DNA of 64,000 nucleotides from UMGS755 sp045652815 (GTDB taxonomy: Bacteria > Bacillota > Clostridia > UBA1381 > UBA9506), in the NCBI GenBank assembly GCA_045652815.1, contig JAZOLH010000011.1:1-64000 (forward strand). Reading direction: 5' to 3'. Numbering within the stretch: the first letter of the stretch is position 1; each line of letters begins with the position of its first letter. Positions 1-8,621 of this stretch are shown here, piece after piece. The notes below the pieces were generated by a model. The model was given only the letters and a program-made list of their open reading frames with translations, was not told where the DNA came from and ran no database searches. Made by a program: the position numbers and the translations under genes.

Positions 1-24
1 AGGGTGGTTAAGGAACGAATGTAA
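1..24 (+). pseudogene. 3' end of a second DUF559 gene copy (partial)
   Basis: The first 24 bases are identical to the last 24 bases of the complete DUF559 gene (511-534). They encode its final residues RVVKERM and the TAA stop in the same frame. The window therefore opens at the end of another copy, intact or truncated, of that gene. Only the tail is visible, so whether the upstream copy is complete cannot be judged. Confidence 0.75.
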
Positions 25-119
25 CCCCACCGGCTCTTACGAGCCTCCTCCCCTTTGTAAGGGGAGGCTAAGTAACCCCACCGGCTCTTACGAGCCACCT
101 CCCCTTTGTAAGGGGAGGC
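25..119. repeat. Two tandem palindromic repeat units, left of DUF559 gene
   Basis: Two units with a 51-base period (25-75 and 76-119) lie directly after the stop of the partial gene. Each unit has two hairpins: GGCTC-TTAC-GAGCC, then a 9-bp stem CCTCCCCTT-TGT-AAGGGGAGG. Bases 1-124 match 511-634 with one substitution (T46 versus A556), so the block and the gene tail beside it were duplicated together. There are no variable spacers, so this is not a CRISPR array. Confidence 0.85.
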
Positions 120-124
120 AATGA

Positions 125-177
125 GCCCTTCTTGTGTAAAGGAGGGGGGACCGCTTTAGCGGTGGGAGGTTTGTCAA
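125..177 (+). promoter_or_regulatory. Leader of the DUF559 gene with a palindrome that supplies its RBS
   Basis: A short palindrome ACCGC-TTTA-GCGGT runs straight into GGGAGG, eight bases before the ATG at 178. The ribosome-binding site is therefore formed by repeat-family sequence. No clear sigma-A promoter is seen in these 53 bases, so transcription may enter from the left. Confidence 0.5.
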
Positions 178-534
178 ATGGACAGAAAGCAAAATAGGCA
201 AATTCTACCTCTTGCGAGAGTGCTCAGAAAAAATATGACAAAAGAAGAAAAACATTTGTGGTATGATTTTTTGAGCCAATATCCGGTTCGATTTTTTAAA
301 CAAAGAATTCTTGGAAAATATATTGTGGATTTCTACTGTTCAAAAGCAAAACTTGTTATTGTATTAGATGGTTCGCAACATTATGATGATGCAGGAATGC
401 TTTATGACAAGGAAAGAGATGAGTATTTATCTCGCTATGGTCTTTGTGTTATTCATATTTCCAATTTAGATGTTATGAAGAATTTTGAAGGGGTTTGTTC
501 TTATATAGATAGGGTGGTTAAGGAACGAATGTAA
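178..534 (+). CDS. DUF559 / Vsr-like nuclease-fold protein
   Basis: This 118-residue protein matches the DUF559 family, a restriction-endonuclease-like fold related to Vsr. Visible hallmarks are LRKNMTKEEKHLW near residue 16, FFKQRILGKYIVDFYC around residues 39-54, and LDGSQH around residues 64-69. Family members usually have an acidic residue two places before that LDG (IELDG); here the segment is VIVLDG, so a possible metal ligand is replaced by Val. The gene is clearly AT-richer than its neighbours and sits between near-identical repeat blocks, which points to transfer as a cassette. The biochemical role of DUF559 proteins is not established. The family call is firm; nuclease activity is inference. 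Confidence 0.85.
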   Translation: MDRKQNRQILPLARVLRKNMTKEEKHLWYDFLSQYPVRFFKQRILGKYIVDFYCSKAKLVIVLDGSQHYDDAGMLYDKERDEYLSRYGLCVIHISNLDVMKNFEGVCSYIDRVVKERM

Positions 535-629
535 CCCCACCGGCTCTTACGAGCCACCTCCCCTTTGTAAGGGGAGGCTAAGTAACCCCACCGGCTCTTA
601 CGAGCCACCTCCCCTTTGTAAGGGGAGGC
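535..629. repeat. Two tandem palindromic repeat units, right of DUF559 gene
   Basis: Units at 535-585 and 586-629 begin on the base after the DUF559 stop, exactly as the left-hand pair does. They carry the same GGCTC/GAGCC and CCTCCCCTT/AAGGGGAGG stems. The GTAAGGGGAGG arms could fold in RNA on either strand, but no poly-U tract follows, so they are not ordinary terminators. Confidence 0.85.
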
Positions 630-670
630 AATGAAGTTGTTTTTAATATGCGAAAGGCGTGTGATATGTA

Positions 671-3172
671 ATGCAGATTTTAAAGAAAGGGCTTTCCTTA
701 GTTTTAGCCGGCATTTTAGTGCTGGGACTTTGTGTGATGCCCGTATCGGCAGAAACCCACCATTATCTTTACGAAGATTTTGAGGCGGATGATTTTATCA
801 ATACCGATTTATCCATCACAGCACCGACACATTCCGGTGGCTCTTCGGTGACGATGCTCAATCACGGTATCGACCCTGCCACAGACTCTTTGGTTGGCCT
901 TGAAACCGAAACGGTAAACGGCGTAACCAATACATATCTGCGCTACAAAACGCAGGGTAAAGGTACTTGGCAGACGGCTTTTGCCATGTACAGCGAGGAT
1001 GTTAAAAACTCCCCGACACCGATTTATGACTACACCGTTAGCTACGATATGACCATGGATGAATGGTCTCACGTGGATGCAGAGGGCAATGTGATTGACC
1101 ATAGTTCCCGTTATATGCATATGCACTTTGGCGGTTGGTTCAGCCCTACCGCAAAGATTTACGACAGCATTATGCAGGTTTGTACCGAAGACGGTGCCAA
1201 CACATGGGTTACCGGTGGCGACCGTGCACTCGTTCGCATGTGGGATACGGCGACCGGCAAGGGTGAAAAGCATAACTACCGTTGGGTATTCCACAAGGGC
1301 AACGAAGGGGAAGGCCGCGTTGACCTTTACATCGATGGTATTTGCGTGATTGATAACGGTTTCCATGTAGCAGAAGCAGTACCCCTGCCCTCGGACGGTC
1401 GTTACTTTGGTATCCGTGGCGACGATAACTCAGGCGGTGCCCTGCGCGTTAGCGTTAAGCTGGATAACATTCGCCTTGAATATGACAAGGCAGCTGTTTC
1501 CGAGGTTGAGCCTTTTGGCGACGGCCAGCTCAAAGCATTAAACGGACGACTGAATACCAAACAGGAAAGTGTTGATAACGGTGTTAAATTCACACACGTT
1601 TACAATTATGATGCGGTTAACAATGAATCTTCTGCTAAGACGATGAAGGCAATTTTGGCCGCTTATGACGGTAACAATATGTTGGTTGAGTGTGCCGTTT
1701 CTGACCTTTCTATTCCTGCAAACTCCAAACAGCAGGGCAGTGTTATGATGACACACACTGTAGGCTTTGATAATATTGCATCCTATGATGTTCGCGCTTA
1801 CATCTGGACAGGGGACTATAAGCCCCGTGATGTTGTGATTGGTTATCAGTGGAGCGAGGTTGACTGGGCACTTGCTAATTTTGATGCACAGCTTTTTGAT
1901 GGCGATAAAATGCTCAACTGGCTGGCTTCCTTATATGATCCTGCAACGGGTTCATTCTTCTACTCAGAATCTTCACGAGATAATCCGGATCAGTTCGGTC
2001 CTCATCTTGAATCTCTCTATGGTGCAGGTTTGCCGAAAGCTTTGATGCGCCCCGATGCGCTGCGTGCGATGGGTACTTGGGTACAGAATTTGCAAGACCC
2101 GGCAACAGGCTTCTTTATTGAACCGGAGTTTGATCTGGCGGATGCTTCGACCGGTAAAAAAGGCCGTGATAACCAGTATGCGCAGGGTATTTTATCCGAA
2201 CTGCGCGCGCTGGGTTATAGCCAGTTTACACCCCTTTATCCCACAGTAGAAGAACGTGCACAGGGCACACAGACTCAAGAAGCCCAGCTGATGGCCAGCA
2301 CCGATGCCAATGGCAACGGCGTTGAGGACTTTTTGGAATCCTGGACCGGCGTTGAAAACTGGCTCAACAGTATGGACTGGACAGAGGGCAGTGTTTGGGG
2401 ATCGGCACACGCTACAGAATCCTATTCCTCTATTTTGATATCCTTGGGTTATAAGCAAAAAATTGCGGAATTCTTTTCTAAGATGATTCATCCTGATACC
2501 GGTTTTATGTGCGGTAAGAAGCAATTTAACTGGAGCACATTCAAATACGAATGGGTGGCGGATCCTGTTAAATCCTATATGTCTATTTCCGGTGCGCTGA
2601 AGGCAAGCTGGGCGTTTGGTGAGGACAGTATTCCGTATCCTTATATCAACAAACTGTTTGACAATGCACTGCCCATGGCAGAAGCAAATATGCCGCCCGA
2701 TATGTCAGAAATTATCAACCTGCCTGTTTTGATGCAGGGTGCGATGCGCTCCTATGCCGCATCCGGCAACATTCTGCCTGAAGGCATTCAGGCTAAACTG
2801 GATGAAATTACACCGAAACTAATTCAGGCAATTACCGTGCAGATGAAACCCTTCTTGAAGGATAGCGGCGCTTTTGGTTACATTGTTGGTGCCGGTCAGT
2901 CTCACACGCAGGGTGCACATGTTGCGACAGGCGAGGATGAGGCAGACGTAAACGGTAACGGTTTGGCAACACGTTGTCGCACGATTCTTTATGAATTTGC
3001 AGGTCGTCCTTGCCCTGCACTTTGGACTCAGCAGGAATATGCCGATAAGATTAATAAAATGTGGGATGAATATCACGGTATACATGGACGCCTTACCGCT
3101 GACAAGGTAACAGATTGGAACAAGACAGACGGTTATGTGCCGATGACAAAATGGGCATTTAAAGAAGATTAA
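671..3172 (+). CDS. Secreted protein with jelly-roll and alpha/alpha-toroid-like domains
   Basis: This 833-residue protein opens with a clear signal peptide (KK, a hydrophobic core, cleavage near PVSA-ET at residue 27). Residues ~30-275 look like a LamG-type jelly roll (LYEDFEADDF, VDLYIDGICV). Residues ~410-800 form an alpha-helical region whose SLYDP-TG, FGPH-ES, WVQNLQDP-TG and FIEPEFD motifs recur in the next gene. That region resembles the toroid folds of terpenoid-cyclase-like and glycan-active proteins. No catalytic residue or family can be assigned with confidence. An EF-hand-like DANGNGVEDF segment lies near residue 550. Its start follows AAAGGCG at some distance. It is probably exported and may act on polysaccharide, which is inference. 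Confidence 0.6.
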   Translation: MQILKKGLSLVLAGILVLGLCVMPVSAETHHYLYEDFEADDFINTDLSITAPTHSGGSSVTMLNHGIDPATDSLVGLETETVNGVTNTYLRYKTQGKGTWQTAFAMYSEDVKNSPTPIYDYTVSYDMTMDEWSHVDAEGNVIDHSSRYMHMHFGGWFSPTAKIYDSIMQVCTEDGANTWVTGGDRALVRMWDTATGKGEKHNYRWVFHKGNEGEGRVDLYIDGICVIDNGFHVAEAVPLPSDGRYFGIRGDDNSGGALRVSVKLDNIRLEYDKAAVSEVEPFGDGQLKALNGRLNTKQESVDNGVKFTHVYNYDAVNNESSAKTMKAILAAYDGNNMLVECAVSDLSIPANSKQQGSVMMTHTVGFDNIASYDVRAYIWTGDYKPRDVVIGYQWSEVDWALANFDAQLFDGDKMLNWLASLYDPATGSFFYSESSRDNPDQFGPHLESLYGAGLPKALMRPDALRAMGTWVQNLQDPATGFFIEPEFDLADASTGKKGRDNQYAQGILSELRALGYSQFTPLYPTVEERAQGTQTQEAQLMASTDANGNGVEDFLESWTGVENWLNSMDWTEGSVWGSAHATESYSSILISLGYKQKIAEFFSKMIHPDTGFMCGKKQFNWSTFKYEWVADPVKSYMSISGALKASWAFGEDSIPYPYINKLFDNALPMAEANMPPDMSEIINLPVLMQGAMRSYAASGNILPEGIQAKLDEITPKLIQAITVQMKPFLKDSGAFGYIVGAGQSHTQGAHVATGEDEADVNGNGLATRCRTILYEFAGRPCPALWTQQEYADKINKMWDEYHGIHGRLTADKVTDWNKTDGYVPMTKWAFKED

Positions 3173-3186
3173 TTAGGCATAAAAGT

Positions 3187-3217
3187 AAAGTCCCGTATCG
3201 AATGGTACGGGACTTTT
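3187..3217 (+). terminator. Intrinsic terminator after first secreted gene
   Basis: The 11-bp stem AAAGTCCCGTA / TACGGGACTTT has an 8-base loop and a short U run. It lies 14 bases past the stop at 3172 and just before the RBS of the next gene, so the two paralogues are only partly co-transcribed. Confidence 0.8.
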
Positions 3218-3235
3218 ATCAACACAAGGAAATGA

Positions 3236-6200
3236 GTGATTGGTTTGCAACGAATTATTTCGCTTTTTTTATCTTTGATTTTAATGATGGGTGTGGTGCC
3301 AGTTGTTTCGGCGGCAGACCTGGATAATGCAGGTTATGCTAGTGGTATTTGGGGTGTTTATGCCGATGGTTGTGAAGCGGGGACAAGTCCTGCCTATATT
3401 TTTGACGGCAAAACGAATACTCGTTGGGGTAGCGGTACGACTACTGTTTGGATGAAAACGGATGCGGATGTAGCCTATGACCATGTGAATGTGATGTTTC
3501 TGGCGGGCAATGTTCGCCGATATAGCTTTGAACTGGCCATTTGTGGCTCTGACGGCATTTGGGAAACTGTTTTTGACGGTACAAGCGCCGGAGGGACTAC
3601 AGGTTTTGAACGTTTTGACTTTGGCAAAAGTGTTTCAGGTGAATGGCTCCGTTTTACAGGCAAGGGGAACTCCGATAACTATTGGAACAATATTTCTGAG
3701 ATGACGGGTGTGCCCTTAGAGGCAGGCCCTGCTAATTTATATCTAGTGAATGGTGAGATTGTCCTTGGTGTTGACGAGGTCGCTGTGGCAGGGGAGACAT
3801 ATCTGCCTTTTGTTGCCGTGGCTGAGGCATGCGACATGGAAGTTTCCTGGAATGAGAGCACCCAAACCGTGAAGGCGGAAAGAGAAATGACAGGACGCCG
3901 ATTTGAAGGGGTTGTGGGTAGCAACAGCTATACCACGCAGGAAGGTACCTTTACGACGGATAAGCCTTTGCTTTTGCTGGATGGTACACTCCTTTGTCAT
4001 AAAGATGCGTTGGTTGATTTTATTGGTTATTATCCTTCTGCGCGTCAGAATGGATATCGCGTTGTTGACCTTAAAAAACGCATTGGCACACAGACTGATT
4101 TAGACGCGCTGGCTGAAATGGAAAAGATGTTTGATCCTGAAAAACTGTTGGATCTTTATGTTAGCCTCTATGATCCTGAAACGGGCGGTATGTACTTTTC
4201 TCAGCCCTCTGTTGGTCGCGAGGGGTTTGGACCTCACATTGAATCTACCAGTCAGGCGGCGTTGCCCATTTCCTTGATGACAACAGCAGAGAAACAAAAG
4301 TTGGGTAGTTGGATTCAGAGCCTACAGGATCCGGAAACCGGTTGGTTTATTGAACCGGAGTTTGATATTGCCACCGTGAACGTTGGTAAAAAACAGCGCG
4401 ATTTGAATTCCTCTTTAGGAATTTTAAATGCCTGCGGCATGGAACCTTTATATCCTACTGCCACAGAGAGAATCCCTACAGAAGACGAAGCAGAGGTTGT
4501 TCTGATGGCAAGTGGCGATGTTTCCACATCGGATGACTCCTATCTTGCGTCTTTAGATAATTACATGGAATGGGTTAGAACAGAATTTGACTGGGATGGC
4601 ACAGGCCAGGGCCGACATGTTTGGCATGCAGGTAATGATATTGGTGACTTTGCAGGACAACTCAAAGAACTTGGTTGGCTAGACACGGTTTCGGAATTTA
4701 TACGTTCTAAACAACGGCCTCACAATGGCTTATTCACCGATGAGATAAATATGATTGGTATTTCCGCTGTGACGAAACTTTCGGGCGTGTTCACGCTGAC
4801 GGGGATTCCTATGCCCTATATGGATAAGATTATTGAATCGGCAGCCTACCTCGCTGAAACAGCAGAATTTGGCGGCATGAGTGAGCCCTATAACATCAGT
4901 CTGGCGATGCGTTATATGGTGAAATCTGCCGGTGAGGTTGGCATTGATGCAGAAACGCAGGCACTCCTTGATGCGGCAGCACCTCGATTTGTTCGCTCTC
5001 TTTCTGTTAAATTGAAAGACTTTTATAAGCGTGATGGCGGTTTTGGTTACAACCGTTACGGAGCATGTGTGGATTCGCAGGGAGCGGTAGTGATGCCCAA
5101 TTATGATGCTTCTGATGTTAATGCGACACAGCTTGCCAAGGGTTGTCGTAATGACCTTTACTGGCTGTTGGGTATGGAAACTCCAGCACTTTACTCTCAA
5201 GAAGAATTTTTGCTCAGAATTCGTGCTAAAGCTCCTGTTACCGGGCCGATTATTAAAATCAATGAGGACTACGATCCTGCGGATGAAGTGCCGTTGATGA
5301 TCGGTACTCATTTGGTGACGGTTACTGCAGAAGGCGAAGGATATGTACATGGCGCCGATGGGACTAACAATACACTGAAGCTTTATTATTTTCCCAAGGC
5401 AGGCTATGATGTGACAGGTTACCGCGTTGATGACGGTGCTGTTGTGACGGATTTTGTCCGTGGTGACTTTATTCCGATTTCGATTAGCGGTGATTGTAAC
5501 ATTACAGTTATTTTTGGAAAGGCAGAGGACTTTGGCGAGCCTGAAATTGTCAGCCGTGCTGAAGGCGGCGATATGGCCTTTGTGATTAAACAGCGTGGTA
5601 CATACTGGCCGGCAACGGCGTTTACCTCTTCGCTTTTGACAGCAGATGAGACGAAGGAATACACGTTGGAATATAAGTTTAAGGTGGATAACTATGTTGC
5701 AGGACCTATTGCGGCCGTGCGACCGATTTTCCTGTTTAACGGAACTAACTCGCTGCATCTGGCTAATGGTAAGGCCTATGTGAACGGCCACAACGAAAGC
5801 TGGGGCTTTGCCAATAATGAGGTGGGCGATTGCGCTCACGGCGAGTGGCATACAGTTTCGATGCACTTTTATACCGAAGGCGGTCGCGTTAAGACGGATG
5901 TGACATTAGACGGGAAAACCACACGGGGTATTACGGCGGCATACAGTGGCCGGACGGCACCGGTGCCCCAGGCAAGTGCCTTCCCCCTTGGAGATAGCCA
6001 ATTCGATATTCCTGATGAGGGTGTTTATTTTGGTGTTACTGCCTATAGTGGAAACGGAGCGGATGAAACAGGCGCCTATTATGCAGGTTTTGATTTGATT
6101 TTGGACTATGTGAATCTGACGGTGGATGGTGTTTCTGCAGACCTGTCGGAAGCGTTTTATGATGTTCACCTGGAACATGGCGATATTGTCTATGATGATG

Positions 6201-6655
6201 GTACAGAGAAAAGTTGGAGCATTTCCGGAAACGGAGCTCATACAGTTGACTTGGTTGGTATGGGGGGCAACAGACTCTATGCCAATGCGATGTTGACACT
6301 TCTTTCAGATTATCATAGAGAAGCAATTTATGAAGGTGTTTTTGCTATTGGTAAATTGCGGTACGGTACAGCCGATACGTTTGGCATTTTGTTGAGTCCT
6401 GACAAGTTGACAGGTACGCTGACGAAGGCAGATATTGAGAGATACTTGATTACCAACTTATCAGGAGACGAGGACATTTACGCATTTCCCGCACGAGTTT
6501 CCGGCTATGATGGACGATTTGGTGTTGCTGTGCAAGATGGTCCGGATTCGGATACATATTTTGCAGGGAAGACACTATATGTTTATGTGTATGCGGCAAA
6601 GGGAGACAAGGTTTCCTACTTGCCGGTGAATGCAAACGGAATTACATTTGAATAA
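3236..6655 (+). CDS. Large secreted multidomain paralogue of the upstream protein
   Basis: The 1139-residue product starts at GTG, five bases after AAGGA, and has a signal peptide ending near VVSA-AD. Domains in order: an F5/8 type C (discoidin)-like module, residues ~27-160 (YIFDGKTNTRW); a copper-amine-oxidase-N-like stalk, ~165-285 (VNGEIVLGVDEVAV, TYLPFVAVAEA); the helical toroid-like domain shared with the preceding gene, ~300-665 (SLYDPETGG, FGPHIES, SWIQSLQDPETGWFIEPEFD, GKKQRD); a bacterial-repeat-like beta domain, ~690-765; and a second jelly-roll region, ~770-975. The carbohydrate-binding-like modules suggest it binds a glycan outside the cell. The function of the toroid domain is unknown. 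No sortase motif or C-terminal anchor is visible. Confidence 0.6.
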   Translation: MIGLQRIISLFLSLILMMGVVPVVSAADLDNAGYASGIWGVYADGCEAGTSPAYIFDGKTNTRWGSGTTTVWMKTDADVAYDHVNVMFLAGNVRRYSFELAICGSDGIWETVFDGTSAGGTTGFERFDFGKSVSGEWLRFTGKGNSDNYWNNISEMTGVPLEAGPANLYLVNGEIVLGVDEVAVAGETYLPFVAVAEACDMEVSWNESTQTVKAEREMTGRRFEGVVGSNSYTTQEGTFTTDKPLLLLDGTLLCHKDALVDFIGYYPSARQNGYRVVDLKKRIGTQTDLDALAEMEKMFDPEKLLDLYVSLYDPETGGMYFSQPSVGREGFGPHIESTSQAALPISLMTTAEKQKLGSWIQSLQDPETGWFIEPEFDIATVNVGKKQRDLNSSLGILNACGMEPLYPTATERIPTEDEAEVVLMASGDVSTSDDSYLASLDNYMEWVRTEFDWDGTGQGRHVWHAGNDIGDFAGQLKELGWLDTVSEFIRSKQRPHNGLFTDEINMIGISAVTKLSGVFTLTGIPMPYMDKIIESAAYLAETAEFGGMSEPYNISLAMRYMVKSAGEVGIDAETQALLDAAAPRFVRSLSVKLKDFYKRDGGFGYNRYGACVDSQGAVVMPNYDASDVNATQLAKGCRNDLYWLLGMETPALYSQEEFLLRIRAKAPVTGPIIKINEDYDPADEVPLMIGTHLVTVTAEGEGYVHGADGTNNTLKLYYFPKAGYDVTGYRVDDGAVVTDFVRGDFIPISISGDCNITVIFGKAEDFGEPEIVSRAEGGDMAFVIKQRGTYWPATAFTSSLLTADETKEYTLEYKFKVDNYVAGPIAAVRPIFLFNGTNSLHLANGKAYVNGHNESWGFANNEVGDCAHGEWHTVSMHFYTEGGRVKTDVTLDGKTTRGITAAYSGRTAPVPQASAFPLGDSQFDIPDEGVYFGVTAYSGNGADETGAYYAGFDLILDYVNLTVDGVSADLSEAFYDVHLEHGDIVYDDGTEKSWSISGNGAHTVDLVGMGGNRLYANAMLTLLSDYHREAIYEGVFAIGKLRYGTADTFGILLSPDKLTGTLTKADIERYLITNLSGDEDIYAFPARVSGYDGRFGVAVQDGPDSDTYFAGKTLYVYVYAAKGDKVSYLPVNANGITFE

Positions 6656-6656
6656 G

Positions 6657-6689
6657 AAAAAACCCTATGCAATTTGCATAGGGTTTTTT
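6657..6689. terminator. Bidirectional terminator after second secreted gene
   Basis: A 15-bp perfect stem (AAAAAACCCTATGCA, loop ATT, mirrored arm) begins one base after the stop and ends in six T. The A run on the left gives a U tract on the other strand too. Confidence 0.9.
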
Positions 6690-6743
6690 GTATGGAATTG
6701 GATGGGGAAGCTTGCAATTGTCGATGGGTTGTTAGGAAATAAT

Positions 6744-6780
6744 AAAAAAAGGTGCTGTGAAATTCACAGCACCTTTTTTT
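6744..6780. terminator. Bidirectional terminator between convergent operons
   Basis: GGTGCTGTGA / TCACAGCACC is flanked by seven A and seven T. It can stop transcripts from the left and, after about 130 bases of 3' UTR, those of the NagB-like operon arriving on the minus strand. Confidence 0.85.
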
Positions 6781-6791
6781 ATTTAGGCAAA

Positions 6792-6904
6792 TTTGATTTA
6801 GATGCAGAATGGACAAACCGAGCCGAAGGGAACCCGAAGCTGTACGCGGTACAGCGAGAGGTGAGGTTTGTTCATAACCTTTGGGCGATCTGCGCTAAAT
6901 CAAA
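6792..6904. repeat. Imperfect long inverted repeat in 3' UTR of the NagB-like operon
   Basis: TTTGATTTAG (6792-6801) is the exact complement of CTAAATCAAA (6895-6904). Inside, GGACAAACC pairs with GGTTTGTTC with one wobble, and GCTGTAC-gcg-GTACAGC forms a central hairpin. The element starts just after the stop of the minus-strand gene at 6911. It could be a structured 3' UTR or a small MITE-like element. Confidence 0.5.
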
Positions 6905-6910
6905 AGCCGA

Positions 6911-7861
6911 TTAGTTACATTCAGCTTCTAAGGGACCTGCCAGTTCTTCTAAGAAGAAGAGTTTGCCGGGCAGAGTGGGAATATAGCTGGAGGTGATCCA
7001 GGGAGTGGGGCCATAGCGGAGAGTCATCCACAGGCTCATACCCTGCCACTGCATACCACGGGACAGTGCGCCATCGCAACCGCCGATGATTTTATCAGCC
7101 TGCATGAAGATGCCAGGGCCGATGGTATTTGCACGACAAGGAACTAAGGAAGTTCTGGACTTAAAGCTTGTCAGTGCGTTCTGTTCGATGGTTAAGGGAT
7201 GCAGTTTTGCACCGATGCGGTAAGGCTGTGCCTTCCATTCTTCTTCAGTTGCAAATTCTGCTGCAAACTGGGGTTCCCAGAATGCGATGTGGCACATACG
7301 GCCGATACCGAAGATCAGGCACATTTTTGCACCTTCTGCTTTCAGTTTTGCAATTTTTTCAGGATAGGTGGGCAGGTTTTCTTTGGTTGCGAAGTTTCTC
7401 TGTTCTTTGGGAACGGTCAGTTCGCCCAGGGGATTGTAGAAAGCCTGTTCCATTGCATAAGTAAATGCAGCCGGATTGTCAGAGGGGAGAGTGTTACCAT
7501 CAGCATCGGACCATTCGTCCATGTTGAAGCAATACAGATGGTCGCATTTTACGCCCCATTCTTTTAAGAAGAAAACAACCCAACGATACATACCCATAGG
7601 ACCTACGGGCAGAATCATAATCAGTTTTTCACCGTTATCGCGAGCGGTTTTGATGGTCATCGCGATTTCGTGACCCATTAAGGTTGCGAATTCTTCGGTG
7701 TTGCCGCAAGCGATGGGCTGGAAGTCTTTGTTCCAGAATGCCTGACGGTCGAAAATGGTTTCGGGAGCATTGGAGCAGCATGCATCAATCTTTTCCATGT
7801 CCCAACCTGCGGGGTAGAAGCCCTCGAGCAAAGAGCCTTTTACGGTACTTGCAAAATTCAT
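6911..7861 (-). CDS. NagB-like glucosamine-6-phosphate deaminase/isomerase family protein
   Basis: This 316-residue protein has the glucosamine-6-phosphate isomerase fold markers: LIMILPVGPMGMYRWVV (phosphate loop region), FNMDEWSD (family FNMDEY, general-base Asp) and FGIGRMCHIAFWEP. In canonical NagB the last motif reads GIGxDGHIAFNEP. Here the Asp before the His is Met and the Gly is Cys, while His and Glu remain. It is also longer than the usual ~240-265 residues. True deaminase activity is therefore doubtful; an altered substrate or reaction is likely. It is the last gene of a three-gene operon behind a PIG-L deacetylase, which suggests handling of an N-acetylated sugar. RBS AGGAGG precedes the ATG. 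Confidence 0.75.
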   Translation of the reverse strand: MNFASTVKGSLLEGFYPAGWDMEKIDACCSNAPETIFDRQAFWNKDFQPIACGNTEEFATLMGHEIAMTIKTARDNGEKLIMILPVGPMGMYRWVVFFLKEWGVKCDHLYCFNMDEWSDADGNTLPSDNPAAFTYAMEQAFYNPLGELTVPKEQRNFATKENLPTYPEKIAKLKAEGAKMCLIFGIGRMCHIAFWEPQFAAEFATEEEWKAQPYRIGAKLHPLTIEQNALTSFKSRTSLVPCRANTIGPGIFMQADKIIGGCDGALSRGMQWQGMSLWMTLRYGPTPWITSSYIPTLPGKLFFLEELAGPLEAECN

Positions 7862-7900
7862 AGTTATATCCTCCTGTTAATTATTTTAAAAGTTTAACAC

Positions 7901-8602
7901 TTAGGGTAACAATCTTTCGGGCTTAACCTTGGGCCAAGCATAAGCCTGGGTGAAGCCTTCGGCATACTGAACGCCGCACTGCAGACCGCGGAAGCGGGAG
8001 CAGGTTTTAACAAATTCAGCAAAGTCGATGTTATCGTGGTCACGCATCCATTTGAGCTGACTTTCGTGACATTCGAGCATCTCAAGTTTCAGTTCCAGTT
8101 CATCGGTGATGTCAACATACTCGGTGGGCTGGAAGTTAAGGCCTGCTAAAGTGTCCATATAGTAAAGAGGTGTTACTTCGTGAGCGCCTTCTACATTTGT
8201 TTTGTAATGGGGAACGCTGGCAGCAAAAGAAGCGTCGAACACCAGTTTGCTGACTGCGGTATGGTCGGGCATATAATCATCGGGGTAGTGGGTGATGATC
8301 AGGTCGGGTTTTTCGGAACGGATCACATCCACAACCTTATCGCGATGTTCTTTGCAATCATAGACCATAACGTCGCCAATATCGCAGGTGATGACTTTGA
8401 TACCAGCTAAACTACCTGCTTTTTTTGCTTCGCCGATACGCATTTCGCGCAGTTCATCGGGCTGGATGATAGCGTGGCCTAAGTTACCGTTACAAACGTG
8501 GCAAACGGTGACTTCGTGACCCTGTTTTACATATTTTGCTAAGGTGCCGGCACAACCGATTTCAACATCGTCGGGATGGCAACCAATGGCTAAAACCTTC
8601 AT
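7901..8602 (-). CDS. PIG-L (LmbE) family deacetylase
   Basis: The 233-residue protein has the zinc-site motif CHPDDVEIGCAG at residues 8-19 and a second ligand region MPDHTAV near residue 111, both typical of PIG-L/LmbE N-acetyl-sugar deacetylases. It acts in the cytoplasm since no signal peptide is present. The substrate is unknown; the adjacent NagB-like gene, 39 bases downstream, makes an N-acetylhexosamine derivative plausible. RBS CAGGAGGAATCATC leads to the ATG. Confidence 0.88.
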   Translation of the reverse strand: MKVLAIGCHPDDVEIGCAGTLAKYVKQGHEVTVCHVCNGNLGHAIIQPDELREMRIGEAKKAGSLAGIKVITCDIGDVMVYDCKEHRDKVVDVIRSEKPDLIITHYPDDYMPDHTAVSKLVFDASFAASVPHYKTNVEGAHEVTPLYYMDTLAGLNFQPTEYVDITDELELKLEMLECHESQLKWMRDHDNIDFAEFVKTCSRFRGLQCGVQYAEGFTQAYAWPKVKPERLLP

Positions 8603-8621
8603 GATGATTCCTCCTGTGGTT

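Noticed and set aside
25..629. CRISPR array
   Set aside because: The repeated units are directly joined with no variable spacers and no cas genes are near; they are palindromic tandem repeats.
4730..5866. 378-residue open frame on the minus strand
   Set aside because: It is antisense to the large secreted protein, which has signal peptide, RBS and recognisable domains; the antisense frame has no RBS or known motif.
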